DNA from: Clostridium sp.
Lineage (GTDB): Bacteria > Cyanobacteriota > Vampirovibrionia > Gastranaerophilales > Gastranaerophilaceae
Assembly (NCBI GenBank): GCA_018362895.1
Contig: JAHALR010000001.1
Span: forward strand, 248,001 to 312,000
Length of the DNA stretch: 64,000 bases
Direction of reading: 5' to 3'
Shown here: positions 9,541 to 18,769 of the stretch, piece after piece
How the letters are laid out: each line of letters starts with the position of its first letter
Position numbering within the stretch: the first letter of the stretch is position 1
The notes under the pieces: generated by a model
The model's input: the letters and a program-made list of their open reading frames with translations, nothing else
Database searches by the model: none
Told to the model about the DNA's origin: nothing
Position numbers and translations under genes: made by a program

Positions 9541-10302
9541 TTAATCTTTTGAATTGACAAATTGCGCAATTACTTCTGCAAGCACAAGATAAATATAAAA
9601 ATAAACAACAGGAATTAATACTACACCAACCAAAGTAATACACAAAAAAGTACAAAGGACCTGACCAAGAACACAAAGAGCAATAAACAGGAGAATCAAC
9701 ACCAGATAATTTCCTATATTATTTTTTACCATACCAAAAGCATCTTTAAAATCAACAAAAGCCAGAATTTTTAATTTATCATTGAAGTTTGACATCATCA
9801 AAGGCAAAAACGCCATTGTCAAAACATATACAAATAAAGCCGCAGCGCCAGCCAAAGTTAAAACAATAAAAGACATCGCTGAACTAATTGCAGAGGAATG
9901 AGCCCCTCCGACAGAAAATACAAATAAAAACATAAATATCAAACCGAAAAAGCACAAAGGTAAAACATAAACAAAATACCCTACAAAATATTTAATGCCT
10001 ATCAAAATATATGTTCCTAAATCATTCCAATCAGGAAGAATTGCATTCTCATCTTTTATTCTGTTATTTGAAGTCTTACAAAAATATCCTGCTAACGCCA
10101 TAATTATTATTAAAGAAAGAAGAAAACAAACAGTAAAAGATCCGGCTGTACCAATCATTGAACCAGAAGTAAGAGCAATAATAACAGGTATAAAAAATAC
10201 AGCCATACTAGCAAGAAGCAAAAAAGATCCAATAAGCAACTTGCTTATAAATTGATTATCTTTTCCCATATAAGTGAGTGCTTTTTCAAAATCGAGTTTC
10301 AT
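9541..10302 (-). CDS. DUF4013-like integral membrane protein
   Basis: A 253-residue membrane protein with about five to six hydrophobic helices. Between the second and third sits the family signature region NNRIKDENAILPDWNDLGTYILIGIKYFVG (only the key residues matter: basic residues, LPDW, then G-K-Y), which fits the DUF4013 family of unknown function. RBS AAGGAGAATAAG precedes the ATG. It lies directly upstream of thiL-ispD on the same strand with a 35-base gap. Confidence 0.7.
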   Translation of the reverse strand: MKLDFEKALTYMGKDNQFISKLLIGSFLLLASMAVFFIPVIIALTSGSMIGTAGSFTVCFLLSLIIIMALAGYFCKTSNNRIKDENAILPDWNDLGTYILIGIKYFVGYFVYVLPLCFFGLIFMFLFVFSVGGAHSSAISSAMSFIVLTLAGAAALFVYVLTMAFLPLMMSNFNDKLKILAFVDFKDAFGMVKNNIGNYLVLILLFIALCVLGQVLCTFLCITLVGVVLIPVVYFYIYLVLAEVIAQFVNSKD

Positions 10303-10422
10303 CTTATTCTCCTTATAATAATCACAAATTTTTCATAATAATTTAGCTTATTATATCCGTTTTTTCTCTTTAATTCAATAAACCATTGGTTTAAAGACAA
10401 AAAAATATGTTATTATCTCCTT

Positions 10423-11271
10423 ATGGACATGAAAAAAGTTGTATATACAATACTATCTGTATTTTTTTTCACACAAAGTGTATCGGCCTATAATGCAAAT
10501 ACATGCAAAAGTTTATACAATGACCAAAAATTCACTCAATCAAGCCGCTGCTTTTACAACCTTGTTCAGGCTAACGGCAATGATATACAATCACGTTTCT
10601 ATTATGCTGCTTCATTATTTTATGACAGACAATATTCTATGGCATATAACCAGTACAAGTATATTGCGGAAAGATATCCAAACAGCAATATAGGCAGATA
10701 TTCAAAGTCTGAAGCTGAAAAAGTCAAACAAAAAATGATTTATGTACAAAAAGCAAAAGCCAATGATACAGGCAATTATCTCACAAACCTTGACAAAGCC
10801 ACAAAATGGTACAAAATGCCTATAAAAGTATGGATTCAGCCAAGTGCGTACAGAAATTATTCGATTAATGCATTTTATGAATGGCAGAGAAAAACACAAA
10901 ACACTGTTTCTTTCCAGTTCGTAACAAACGAAAAACAAGGTCAGATAAAAGTTTATTTTGTTGACACAGTTAACGGAGCTATCTCCAAAGAGAACATAGG
11001 ACTTACAAACCTCAGCTATATCGGAGATATGAATACTCACGCAACAATCCAAATTCTTCAAAGAACAGACTCTAACAAAATGCGCTCATATGCTCAGATT
11101 TATCCTGTTGTTCTGCATGAAATCGGACATGCTCTCGGTATGCACGGACACAGCACAAGTAATAATGATATACTCTATCCGAACAATTATACAAATGACG
11201 TACATCTCTCAAACAGAGATATCAATACTATCAAAGCTATTTACAAGAAAAAAAGTTTTTTACAATACTAA
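10423..11271 (+). CDS. Secreted matrixin-like zinc metalloprotease with TPR-like N-terminus
   Basis: A 282-residue predicted secreted protein. Signal peptide residues 1-22 end in VSA. Residues about 25-110 look like one or two TPR-type helical repeats (YAASLFYDRQYSMAYNQYKYI). The C-terminal half carries HEIGHALGMHGH at 232-243, matching the bacterial metzincin pattern HExxHxxGxxGH, so H232, H236 and H243 are candidate zinc ligands and E233 the base. The usual Met-turn reads NDILYP, with Leu for Met. The substrate is unknown; the cell envelope or the outside is the likely site of action. No Shine-Dalgarno is seen: TATTAT at 10411-10416 is 6 bases before the ATG, suggesting a leaderless mRNA. 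Confidence 0.8.
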   Translation: MDMKKVVYTILSVFFFTQSVSAYNANTCKSLYNDQKFTQSSRCFYNLVQANGNDIQSRFYYAASLFYDRQYSMAYNQYKYIAERYPNSNIGRYSKSEAEKVKQKMIYVQKAKANDTGNYLTNLDKATKWYKMPIKVWIQPSAYRNYSINAFYEWQRKTQNTVSFQFVTNEKQGQIKVYFVDTVNGAISKENIGLTNLSYIGDMNTHATIQILQRTDSNKMRSYAQIYPVVLHEIGHALGMHGHSTSNNDILYPNNYTNDVHLSNRDINTIKAIYKKKSFLQY

Positions 11272-11272
11272 G

Positions 11273-13561
11273 CTAAAACTTTAATGTTTCCTTGTAATTT
11301 GGAATTACAAATTTGTCATTATTTGCATCTTTGTTTGTGAATATTGAATATTCTTCAAAAGATATGTCTTTTGAATTGTTATACAAATCCATATCAACAT
11401 ATTTTTTATAAATATTCGTCAAATCACCGGGGTAATTGCCCATAATTCTCGCAAACATTTTGATTTCATTTTTGTCTGCACCTGCACCGTAAGCTTTTGT
11501 TTTTGCATCGGTACCGGAAGGACGAATCTCAATAAATTTGTCATCAAATTCTAGATAAGTTCCGTCACCTACAAACTTCACATCAATAAGATTGTCAAAG
11601 CTTAAGTCCTCAAATGTATCCGACAAAATTTCTTTTATTTGTTCAAGAGAAAGTTTACCTTTGTTTTTGGCAATAGCCATTGTCAGATAAAAGATATCAT
11701 TTTTTGTTCTCTTAGCTTCGCCTTCTTTTTTAGCCAGTTTAAGTTTTTCAATATCAGGTTCAGATTCATTGTAATAAGCAATATCTTCTCGTATATCATA
11801 TTTTGAAATTATTGAATTTTCATCAAAAACTGACTTAAGATATTCAGACATAGACTTGTTTTCTTTTTCAAGATAAGCTGCCAAAGCTGATGCAACCACA
11901 ATTGCTTCTGTTGCGCTTTTTTCTCTCATTGCAACAGCAACTCTGCCGGCCATAGATTGAATAAGCTCCTCTGAGCCGATAATCATTCCGCCAGATTCTT
12001 CTCCGCCAAATATCAACTTGGGATTAATACCCAAATTCACATCATTACCCAAAACATCTGTAACCACAACATCTTTTTGCGGATTGTCAGATATTTGTTT
12101 TTCAACTTTTTTCATTATGTTGGCAATTTCTTTGAACCCAACAGGAACATTAACAACTTTTATATTATTTTTCTTGGCCCATTCATCCCAAGAACGAGCT
12201 GAAGCCGTCGTTTTTATCATAAACCTCGGATGTTTATCAAACAAACCTTCTTTCCTAAGCTGATTTGCCCAAAAATCCATAATCATAAGGAAGGATTGGT
12301 TTGCTGTAAACACAGTCAAAATTCTGTCACTGCCAAGCTCAACATAATCAACACCCAACTTATTTAAAAGCTCTGTTTTTGATGATGCTTCAACCTGACA
12401 CACAGTAAGCCTGTCATGATCCGGGTCAGTTATTAGAACAACGGTTCCAACAGGGAAAGTTTTCAATTTTTCATCATAATGCAAAGAATTAATCACAGGG
12501 AAATAAGATTTACCATCTTTATCTTTCGATAATACAGTTGCATCAACAGAATAATCATAAAAAGTTTTGTTACCCTTAGGATCTGTATCATATTTACCGA
12601 TTCCATGGAAAAACGGATCTTCTTCTTTGTTCATCCATACAAAATTACCGTCTATGCCTAAAGAAGACAAAATTCTGCTCAAGGTTCTATAAGCAGAACC
12701 GCCTACATTTTCTATAACAATTTTGTTTTTAAGATTTTTAATAAGATTAAGGTTTGCATCTTTTGCAACTCCATCTAAAAGGTATTGTTTATACAATTTT
12801 ACACCGTCATCCAGCTGTGTCATAAGTTCTTCCGAAATCAAAGAATTGTCATTAGCGGCAATTTTGATATCATAAGAGCCGTTTTTTTCAACCTCATCAA
12901 AAATATATTTGATTTTGTCAACAAAAAGCATTGACTCTTCAGGAAGGTATTGGCTGCCTTGAGAATTCAAGTCTTTAGTAGCATTTTTAACCGAAATACC
13001 GTGGCTCGAAGTAATATATTCACCACCAAGCAAGTCCAACTTAAATGCAAGAAAAGATGCCATCCAGATAGGAATAGTTTTTCTTCCCTGAGGAACCATT
13101 GTTTTTATGCCATGTGCAGCTTGAATACGCGCAATCAATTCCAAAAACTCCTGAGAGTTATATCTTACTTCACAACCTGCCAGCTTAATCAATTCTGAAT
13201 TTTTATATAAATCTTTAGCAACAAGAGCTTTTGCCTCAGTCGCAAGCATAATACCAATCATATTAATAGGGAATCTTGTATCATGAGGATATAAAATATT
13301 TTGAGGCCCCCTGATTCCGGCAGTAGAAACTTCTGCTTCTTTTGCATAGCCGGCAAACCATTCTTTAAGATTCAAGCCTTCAGGATTCTTAACTTCATCA
13401 TACGGCTCAAGATGCTCTTTTTTTAATCGAAAAATAAATTCGCCTTTTTCAGACAAGTCCACAAGTTTATTTTCTTTTATATACTGTGGTGTTTTTGAAT
13501 CTACGGATTTGAAGAGAGCTTCTTCAAGTTGACTATGTGCTGTTTTATTAAGATTTTCCAT
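11273..13561 (-). CDS. Long alpha-D-phosphohexomutase (phosphoglucomutase/phosphomannomutase type)
   Basis: Interconverts hexose 1- and 6-phosphates. I start at the ATG behind AAGGAG; the longer frame up to 13603 uses a poorer start. Superfamily motifs appear in order: the phosphoserine loop as ITSSHGIS, the metal loop DPDHDRL, the sugar-specificity loop FGGEESGG (GEESG is the glucomutase type), and the phosphate-binding EIRPSGTDAKTK near the C-terminus. At 762 residues it is far longer than the usual 450-580; the extra length lies between the motifs and at the N-terminus. It ends one base from the convergent metalloprotease gene. Confidence 0.88.
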   Translation of the reverse strand: MENLNKTAHSQLEEALFKSVDSKTPQYIKENKLVDLSEKGEFIFRLKKEHLEPYDEVKNPEGLNLKEWFAGYAKEAEVSTAGIRGPQNILYPHDTRFPINMIGIMLATEAKALVAKDLYKNSELIKLAGCEVRYNSQEFLELIARIQAAHGIKTMVPQGRKTIPIWMASFLAFKLDLLGGEYITSSHGISVKNATKDLNSQGSQYLPEESMLFVDKIKYIFDEVEKNGSYDIKIAANDNSLISEELMTQLDDGVKLYKQYLLDGVAKDANLNLIKNLKNKIVIENVGGSAYRTLSRILSSLGIDGNFVWMNKEEDPFFHGIGKYDTDPKGNKTFYDYSVDATVLSKDKDGKSYFPVINSLHYDEKLKTFPVGTVVLITDPDHDRLTVCQVEASSKTELLNKLGVDYVELGSDRILTVFTANQSFLMIMDFWANQLRKEGLFDKHPRFMIKTTASARSWDEWAKKNNIKVVNVPVGFKEIANIMKKVEKQISDNPQKDVVVTDVLGNDVNLGINPKLIFGGEESGGMIIGSEELIQSMAGRVAVAMREKSATEAIVVASALAAYLEKENKSMSEYLKSVFDENSIISKYDIREDIAYYNESEPDIEKLKLAKKEGEAKRTKNDIFYLTMAIAKNKGKLSLEQIKEILSDTFEDLSFDNLIDVKFVGDGTYLEFDDKFIEIRPSGTDAKTKAYGAGADKNEIKMFARIMGNYPGDLTNIYKKYVDMDLYNNSKDISFEEYSIFTNKDANNDKFVIPNYKETLKF

Positions 13562-13665
13562 ATTTTCGGCTCCTTGTGTAAGAAATATACAACTATTATA
13601 CAAAAATCAGAAAGTTATGTATAGGTCATAATTTTTCGGTTATAATTGATTGAGAGGTCATCGTC

Positions 13666-16035
13666 TTGGACAAAACATTAAAAACAATAGAATTTGATAA
13701 AGTTCTTGAAATCCTGAGCAATTTTGCAATAAGCGACTTAGGAAAAAAACGCTGCCAAAATACACGACTTTTGGACAACATAGAAGAAATCAGAACTGCA
13801 CAAAAAATAACAACACAAGCTCAAAATGCATATAGAATTAGTGCTTCATCTTTACCTATGGGCAATATTCCGGACATAACAAACCCTCTTTCAATACTTA
13901 AAAACAAAATAACACTCAGTATTGAAGATGTAAAAGATGTTTTTGAAATCATAGTAACAACAAGAAAATTTTCTTCTTTCCTTCACAGATATGCAGAAAA
14001 TGAAGATGAATTGATTAAAATTGCAAACAACTTATATGCGCTGCCTGATATTGAAGAAAAAGTTGAAAACATATTTGACACAAACTTTAATATCAAAGAG
14101 AGTGCATCACCTGAGCTAAAAGCACTTTTTCAATCAAAACGTTCCACTGAAGAAAACATAAAGACAGCAGTATCTGATTTAATGAAAAATACCTCCTTTA
14201 ACAGCTATCTTCAAGATTCAGTATACACGCTGAGAGACAACCGTATTGTTTTTCAAGTCAAAGCAGAATCAAAAAATAAAGTACAAGGAATAGTACATGA
14301 TATTTCCCAATCAGGACAAACCTACTTCATTGAACCCAAACAGATTGTAGGCTTGAACAATAAACTTAGAGAACTGGAAATTGAAATAGAAGCTGAGATT
14401 CATAGAATCATAAAAGAAATTTCATCAGATATGGCTCAATATCATGAAGAAATCAAAACATCATTCAACACACTAATAGAGCTTGATTTTATATTTGCTA
14501 AAGCAAGATATTCTACGGCAACAGACGCATGTGAACCGGAAGTTATTGAACAGCCAATTTTGGATATTAAGTCAATGAAAAATCCAGTTCTATTATCAAT
14601 CTTAGAGAAAGTAATAGAAAATGATTTTTTCATAGGAAATCCATACAAATCAATTATTATAACCGGTTCAAATGCCGGAGGTAAAACAGTAGCCTTAAAA
14701 ACCGTGGCTCTGTTTATAGCAATGACACGAGCCGGTCTTCACCTACCCTGTTTCAGCGCGAAAGTTTACCCGTTTAAAAAACTCTTTGCAGAAATAGGTG
14801 ATGACCAAAACATAATTCAAAGTTTGTCCACATTTTCTTCACACATAAAAAATATTAAAAACATTCTGGACAATGCTGACTCTGATACATTTATTCTTAT
14901 CGATGAAATTGCAGCAGGAACAGATCCCAAAGAAGGAGCTTCTCTGGCAAGAGCTGTCATGGAAAAATTTGTTGAAAAAGGAGCATTTTCTCTCATTTCA
15001 ACACATTTCAACGAACTAAAATCGTTACCATTTAACAATGAAGCTTTTCAAAATGCTTCAGTTGATTTTGATTCGGAAACACTTATGCCAACATACAAGC
15101 TGAGAATAGGAGTTCCCGGGTCATCAAATGCATTTGCAATTGCCAGAAACTTTGGAATAGAACAAAACATAATAAATAATGCAGAAAATTATTACAGTTC
15201 ACAGATTACGGAAGAGTCAAAAATTCTCGGTTCTTTACAAGAAAAATATACAGAACTGAACAGACTCACACAGGAAGCCCAAGAGCTCAAAACAAAGTCC
15301 GAAGAAAAATACAAAGAATATAACGAACTTTTTGAACAATTGAATTCGCAAAAAAGAAAAACAATCAAAGACTTCAAACGCAGACACGAAGATAATCTGC
15401 AAGAAGCAAAAGCTCAAATAAAGAAAGTTCTCGAAAACTTAAATCATAACAAAACAAAAGAAAATGCAATAAAGTCATACAAAAAGCTTTCACAAAAAGG
15501 GGCAAAAGCAGCCCAGAATTATGCAAATGAGCTTGAAGAAGTTGATGTTAAATATACAGAGCTGACAAATGAAGATATAAAAATCGGAGCAAAAGCAATA
15601 ATAAAAGGACTTGACCAAGATGTAACAATAGAGACTCTGCCTGACAAAAACGGCAATTTACAAGTTCTTGTCGGCCAGCTCAAAACAAATGTGAACATTA
15701 AAAAATTGGCAAAAAACCTAAAAAGGCAAAAAGACATTATTAAAAAGAAAATCAATCTTAAGACAAGCAGATTTATTGCTGAAAGGGTAAGCATGTCACC
15801 GAAACTTGATTTAAGAGGATTCAGAATAGATGAAGCGTTGTCAGAGCTGGATTCATACCTTGATAAAGCAAGCATGGTGAACTTATCGCCCTTAGAAATT
15901 ATACACGGTCATGGAACAGGTCAGCTCAGGCAAGCAGTAAGAAGCTATCTTTCAGACTCTCCTTATGTTGCAAAATTCAGACAGGGCGAAGACTCTGAAG
16001 GCGGAAACGGGGTAACAATAGTAGACATAAATTGA
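13666..16035 (+). CDS. mutS2: Endonuclease MutS2
   Basis: MutS-family ATPase, by family knowledge involved in suppressing recombination or in rescuing collided ribosomes. It has 789 residues, the family norm. The start is TTG with GAGAGG 8 bases upstream; it gives MDKTLKTIEFDKVLEIL, which matches relatives, and no ATG is close. The core and clamp helices lead to the Walker A TGSNAGGKT near residue 330 and Walker B ILIDEIAAGTDP near 425, then a long coiled region (about 510-640). A C-terminal Smr nuclease domain has LDLRGFR near residue 707 and IIHGHGTGQLR. TATAAT at 13641-13646 is a likely -10. Confidence 0.96.
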   Translation: MDKTLKTIEFDKVLEILSNFAISDLGKKRCQNTRLLDNIEEIRTAQKITTQAQNAYRISASSLPMGNIPDITNPLSILKNKITLSIEDVKDVFEIIVTTRKFSSFLHRYAENEDELIKIANNLYALPDIEEKVENIFDTNFNIKESASPELKALFQSKRSTEENIKTAVSDLMKNTSFNSYLQDSVYTLRDNRIVFQVKAESKNKVQGIVHDISQSGQTYFIEPKQIVGLNNKLRELEIEIEAEIHRIIKEISSDMAQYHEEIKTSFNTLIELDFIFAKARYSTATDACEPEVIEQPILDIKSMKNPVLLSILEKVIENDFFIGNPYKSIIITGSNAGGKTVALKTVALFIAMTRAGLHLPCFSAKVYPFKKLFAEIGDDQNIIQSLSTFSSHIKNIKNILDNADSDTFILIDEIAAGTDPKEGASLARAVMEKFVEKGAFSLISTHFNELKSLPFNNEAFQNASVDFDSETLMPTYKLRIGVPGSSNAFAIARNFGIEQNIINNAENYYSSQITEESKILGSLQEKYTELNRLTQEAQELKTKSEEKYKEYNELFEQLNSQKRKTIKDFKRRHEDNLQEAKAQIKKVLENLNHNKTKENAIKSYKKLSQKGAKAAQNYANELEEVDVKYTELTNEDIKIGAKAIIKGLDQDVTIETLPDKNGNLQVLVGQLKTNVNIKKLAKNLKRQKDIIKKKINLKTSRFIAERVSMSPKLDLRGFRIDEALSELDSYLDKASMVNLSPLEIIHGHGTGQLRQAVRSYLSDSPYVAKFRQGEDSEGGNGVTIVDIN

Positions 16036-16060
16036 TTTCAAAAAAAAATAAAAAAAGGTG

Positions 16061-16088
16061 TTTACAAGAAAAATTGTTTTGTTATAAT
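16061..16088 (+). promoter_or_regulatory. Promoter of tRNA-Asn
   Basis: TTTACA and TATAAT are spaced by 16 bases, ending 35 bases before the mature tRNA. Confidence 0.7.
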
Positions 16089-16123
16089 AATTTTACGGGG
16101 TTAAGTTAAGACCTCTGAGTTAT

Positions 16124-16198
<75 letters not shown>

Positions 16199-16207
16199 TT
16201 TTAAAAG

Positions 16208-16232
16208 AAGACATCGCAAGATGTCTTTTTTT
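16208..16232 (+). terminator. Terminator of tRNA-Asn
   Basis: The hairpin AAGACATC / GATGTCTT with a GCAA tetraloop is followed by a T run. Confidence 0.85.
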
Positions 16233-16255
16233 ATGCTTAATTTATGTTTGGGACT

Positions 16256-16269
16256 CGAAGAGCCATTTT
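16256..16269 (+). repeat. Near-copy of tRNA-Asn 3' end (possible attachment-site scar)
   Basis: CGAAGAGCCATTTT matches the tRNA end plus flank CGAGGAGCCATTTT (16189-16202) at 13 of 14 bases. The 8 bases GGGACTCG at 16250-16257 are also the exact inverse of the tRNA T-loop segment 16178-16185. Such duplications of tRNA ends are usual at integration sites, but no integrase is present, so this is suggestive only. Confidence 0.4.
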
Positions 16270-16366
16270 TGTTTTTTGTCCTAGTCATTATAAAAATCTT
16301 TATACCCCTTACTTGCAACATGAAAGCTTATACCGGATTAAATTAATTAATTTTTCCTAAATATAC

Positions 16367-16395
16367 TTTCAATTTTATTAAAAATAATGTATATT
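16367..16395 (+). promoter_or_regulatory. Promoter before island RNA/first island gene
   Basis: TTTCAA and TATATT are separated by exactly 17 bases. Predicted initiation is near 16402. Confidence 0.5.
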
Positions 16396-16401
16396 AAAAT
16401 T

Positions 16402-16538
16402 GGCGGTGACGTCTCTTAACAGGTGAATTTTGTCCGGTATACGAAAGAGTCAAATGAAGCCCAGGTTATTAAAACAAAAGTCATAGCTGTGTCCAAAAAT
16501 ATTTACTTAGAAGCGACCTTTTGATTAGGTCGCTTTTT
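16402..16538 (+). ncRNA. Candidate structured RNA or leader upstream of MuF operon
   Basis: About 135 bases begin GGCGGTGACGTC downstream of a plausible promoter and end in a strong intrinsic terminator. There is no ORF of note in this stretch. The sequence is more G+C-rich than its surroundings. I could not match it to a known RNA family. It could be an independent small RNA or an attenuator for the next gene, whose ATG is 37 bases beyond the terminator. Confidence 0.4.
16511..16538 (+). terminator. Intrinsic terminator
   Basis: A 9-bp stem AAGCGACCT / AGGTCGCTT with a 7-base loop is followed by TTT. Confidence 0.8.
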
Positions 16539-16574
16539 GCATGCAATTTTTTGCAAAATAGAAAGGAGAAAATC

Positions 16575-17096
16575 ATGCAAAACACAAACTTAGAACAGAT
16601 TAAAGACAAATTGTTCTCAACTGCATCATCATCTGAAAAGATGAACGAAGAAATCAGAAAAAGTATTAAAAAAATCAGAGAAGAAAAGTTCAGACGACTT
16701 CATCCGTCTATGTTCAATGATGGCTCAGAGGTGATTTCTAACGAGGTTTATCAAAAAATTTCCGAACTTGCTGACTTTATTGCAATCTACATACGTGAAG
16801 TTGGCAAAGAACAGGCAATACTTGATTTTCAAGTTGGATTGAATCTTTTAAATGACTACAAAACAAGCTCTCTGATTGAATCTAAAATCAAACTTGAAGA
16901 AGATTCTGACTTTGGCGAAAAAACTTATGCAGCATTGCTCGATGTTTTACAAAATTACCCCATAGAAATTTTGAAACATTACATCAAATTAGGTGCTGCC
17001 AATAATGCTATTTGGTCAACAAAGAATAATCAAAAAATCGATACGGATAAAAAAGTAGAAAATATTACATTAAAACTAAACGAAAGGATAAATTAA
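16575..17096 (+). CDS. Hypothetical helical protein upstream of MuF-like gene
   Basis: A 173-residue protein with no recognised domain. The ATG follows AAAGGAG at good spacing; a longer frame from 16521 would read through the terminator hairpin and is rejected. Composition is helical and charged: residues 1-45 look like a coiled segment (KMNEEIRKSIKKIREEKFRR), and the rest is a helical bundle with LHPSMFNDGSEVIS as a turn. It ends one base before the MuF-like gene, so the two are co-translated. It may be an adaptor or chaperone for the next product, judged from position only. Confidence 0.7.
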   Translation: MQNTNLEQIKDKLFSTASSSEKMNEEIRKSIKKIREEKFRRLHPSMFNDGSEVISNEVYQKISELADFIAIYIREVGKEQAILDFQVGLNLLNDYKTSSLIESKIKLEEDSDFGEKTYAALLDVLQNYPIEILKHYIKLGAANNAIWSTKNNQKIDTDKKVENITLKLNERIN

Positions 17097-17097
17097 A

Positions 17098-18255
17098 ATG
17101 GGAAAAACATTATATGGACATGTAACAAAAGAAAATGTTGAATACGAATGGAAAACAGAACCAGGCGCTTGCGAAGTATGTCAGGAGATGAACGGCAAAA
17201 TTTATGACTCTGCAAATGATATCCCAGATAGACCACACCCGAATTGTAAATGCCACATAGAAATTCTCGAAAAAGATTCTGACGAGTTGATTTCTGACCC
17301 GATTGAAGCACATAGAGAAAAAATAAAGGATAAAAAAAGAAATGAACTTGAACTGGCAAAAATGTTGGGAGATGCAAAATCACTTGAACAGGAAATTGAT
17401 GAATACATCAAAAGAGTGAACGAGCAAGACATAGAAATAGAAAGGCTTGAAAACGCTATTGATACATCAAAACTCGACTCCAAAGACAAGCAAAAAATAT
17501 CAGATACTAAAGAAAAGATAGAATTTGCAAAGTACAAGGGTGACAAAGCGAAGCAGGAGATTTCTATATTGAAAGGGAAAATTACTACGACTGAAACGAT
17601 TGCAGAAATGTCAAAAATTCAATATGAACTTCAAAAATTAAGACAATACACAGAAAATATGATTACAGAAGCTAAACTAAAAATATTTACTCTAGGTATA
17701 GATGTTATTGGTTCAATAAATCAAGCTGATGCCGCAGCTTTATGGAATATTTCAGTTGATGGACTACAATACGAGAATAAATATATTAAAGAAAATGGTA
17801 AATTATACAATACAGTCGGTGATTTAAAAAATTACAGACTTGAAAAAACAGTTCAGGATAAAATACAAAAACAAATGGGTGTTAGTGATAGCAGAGGAAT
17901 CGTTTTTCATAAAAATAGTTCGTTATCTAAAGCTATACAAAATTCAGATGAATTAAGAAAATTTATTACTGATAACAAAAATACCTTAATCAAAAGTGGA
18001 ACATTAGAAAATAAATCAATAAGTTTTAACAGAGGTAATTTAAAGAATGCATTACACAATGTCGATGTTATAGAGACTTATGTTGACTCACAAGGGTATT
18101 TGCATACAAAAATCCTTGATACTTATGACTATAATCCCAATGAAAAAGATTGGAAAGTTCAAACAGCACGAGAAATGCAAGAAAAAAATAAAATTCAAAC
18201 TTATTATACAATCACAGAAATAGTTATTCCTAAAAATGTTTGGATAAATTATTAA
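17098..18255 (+). CDS. MuF-type (phage minor head) domain protein, candidate polymorphic toxin
   Basis: A 385-residue protein. Residues 1-55 carry a zinc-knuckle-like motif of the SPP1 gp7/Mu F head family: a CxxC pair at C25/C28 after EWKT, then HPNCKC with H47, C50 and C52. Residues about 60-190 form long coiled coils, and 195-260 a hydrophobic then charged linker. The last 130 residues form a separate globular-looking domain with DTYDYNP near residue 342 and an ITEIVIP end, which I cannot name. Phage-encoded polymorphic toxins with an N-terminal MuF domain and variable C-terminal toxins are an established class, and this has that architecture in short form. No capsid or terminase genes flank it. 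Two small membrane genes follow, as immunity genes would. Confidence 0.65.
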   Translation: MGKTLYGHVTKENVEYEWKTEPGACEVCQEMNGKIYDSANDIPDRPHPNCKCHIEILEKDSDELISDPIEAHREKIKDKKRNELELAKMLGDAKSLEQEIDEYIKRVNEQDIEIERLENAIDTSKLDSKDKQKISDTKEKIEFAKYKGDKAKQEISILKGKITTTETIAEMSKIQYELQKLRQYTENMITEAKLKIFTLGIDVIGSINQADAAALWNISVDGLQYENKYIKENGKLYNTVGDLKNYRLEKTVQDKIQKQMGVSDSRGIVFHKNSSLSKAIQNSDELRKFITDNKNTLIKSGTLENKSISFNRGNLKNALHNVDVIETYVDSQGYLHTKILDTYDYNPNEKDWKVQTAREMQEKNKIQTYYTITEIVIPKNVWINY

Positions 18256-18266
18256 GCATTAATTAC

Positions 18267-18296
18267 AAATAGGGTTTATGAAAATAGACCCTATTT
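18267..18296 (+). terminator. Hairpin after MuF-like gene
   Basis: A perfect 9-bp inverted repeat AAATAGGGT / ACCCTATTT with a 12-base loop ends in TTTGTT. It separates the MuF-like gene from the membrane gene, which seems to have its own -10 (TATAAT, 18299-18304). Confidence 0.6.
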
Positions 18297-18310
18297 GTTA
18301 TAATAAATTT

Positions 18311-18769
18311 ATGCAAAAAGTATTATTCATTTTATTAAACTTGATTTTATCAATGAATCTACCAATTTGGATTATTTTAAATTGGAATGGAATCTTCAAT
18401 GTTGGAGATTCCGTAGATATAATGGCTTATACAGGAATAGCTTATATTTTATTCTCATTTTTTTATGCAGTTTTTAAACTGGAAATATTTTCATTATTCG
18501 TGAAATATTCTCAATTTTTCAAATTCACTTCAAAATTTTTGAATGATATAAAGCTTAATAAAAAATTACGGAATATTGTTTTAATATTAGTCTTTATAGT
18601 TGATATGTTGTTTTTGCTCTTAACTTATTTTTCTTTTAAAAATCAAGGTTGGAGCATAAAAGCTTTGCCGTTTATTTATCTTTTTTCTTTAGGCGGTGTT
18701 TTTATAAGTTATATATCCTTTTTAACTGAACATTGGCTTAAAAATAGGTTTAATGAAAAATATAAATAA
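18311..18769 (+). CDS. Small four-helix membrane protein (candidate immunity protein A)
   Basis: A 152-residue protein with four predicted membrane helices and a basic cytoplasmic loop between helices 2 and 3 (FLNDIKLNKKLRN). I choose the ATG at 18311, because the earlier ATG at 18278 lies in the loop of the preceding hairpin. TATAAT lies exactly 6 bases upstream, so the mRNA may be leaderless. The next gene encodes a protein of the same size and helix layout and overlaps it by one base. The position right after a MuF-type toxin candidate suggests an immunity role; that is inference. Confidence 0.6.
   Translation: MQKVLFILLNLILSMNLPIWIILNWNGIFNVGDSVDIMAYTGIAYILFSFFYAVFKLEIFSLFVKYSQFFKFTSKFLNDIKLNKKLRNIVLILVFIVDMLFLLLTYFSFKNQGWSIKALPFIYLFSLGGVFISYISFLTEHWLKNRFNEKYK

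Noticed and set aside
16521..16574. Extended start for the 173-residue protein before the MuF gene
   Set aside because: The extension would be coded by terminator hairpin sequence; AAAGGAG points to the ATG at 16575.
18278..18310. Longer N-terminus for the first island membrane protein (start at 18278)
   Set aside because: That ATG lies in the loop of a perfect 9-bp hairpin and lacks an RBS; the ATG at 18311 sits 6 bases after TATAAT and aligns with the start of the neighbouring related protein.
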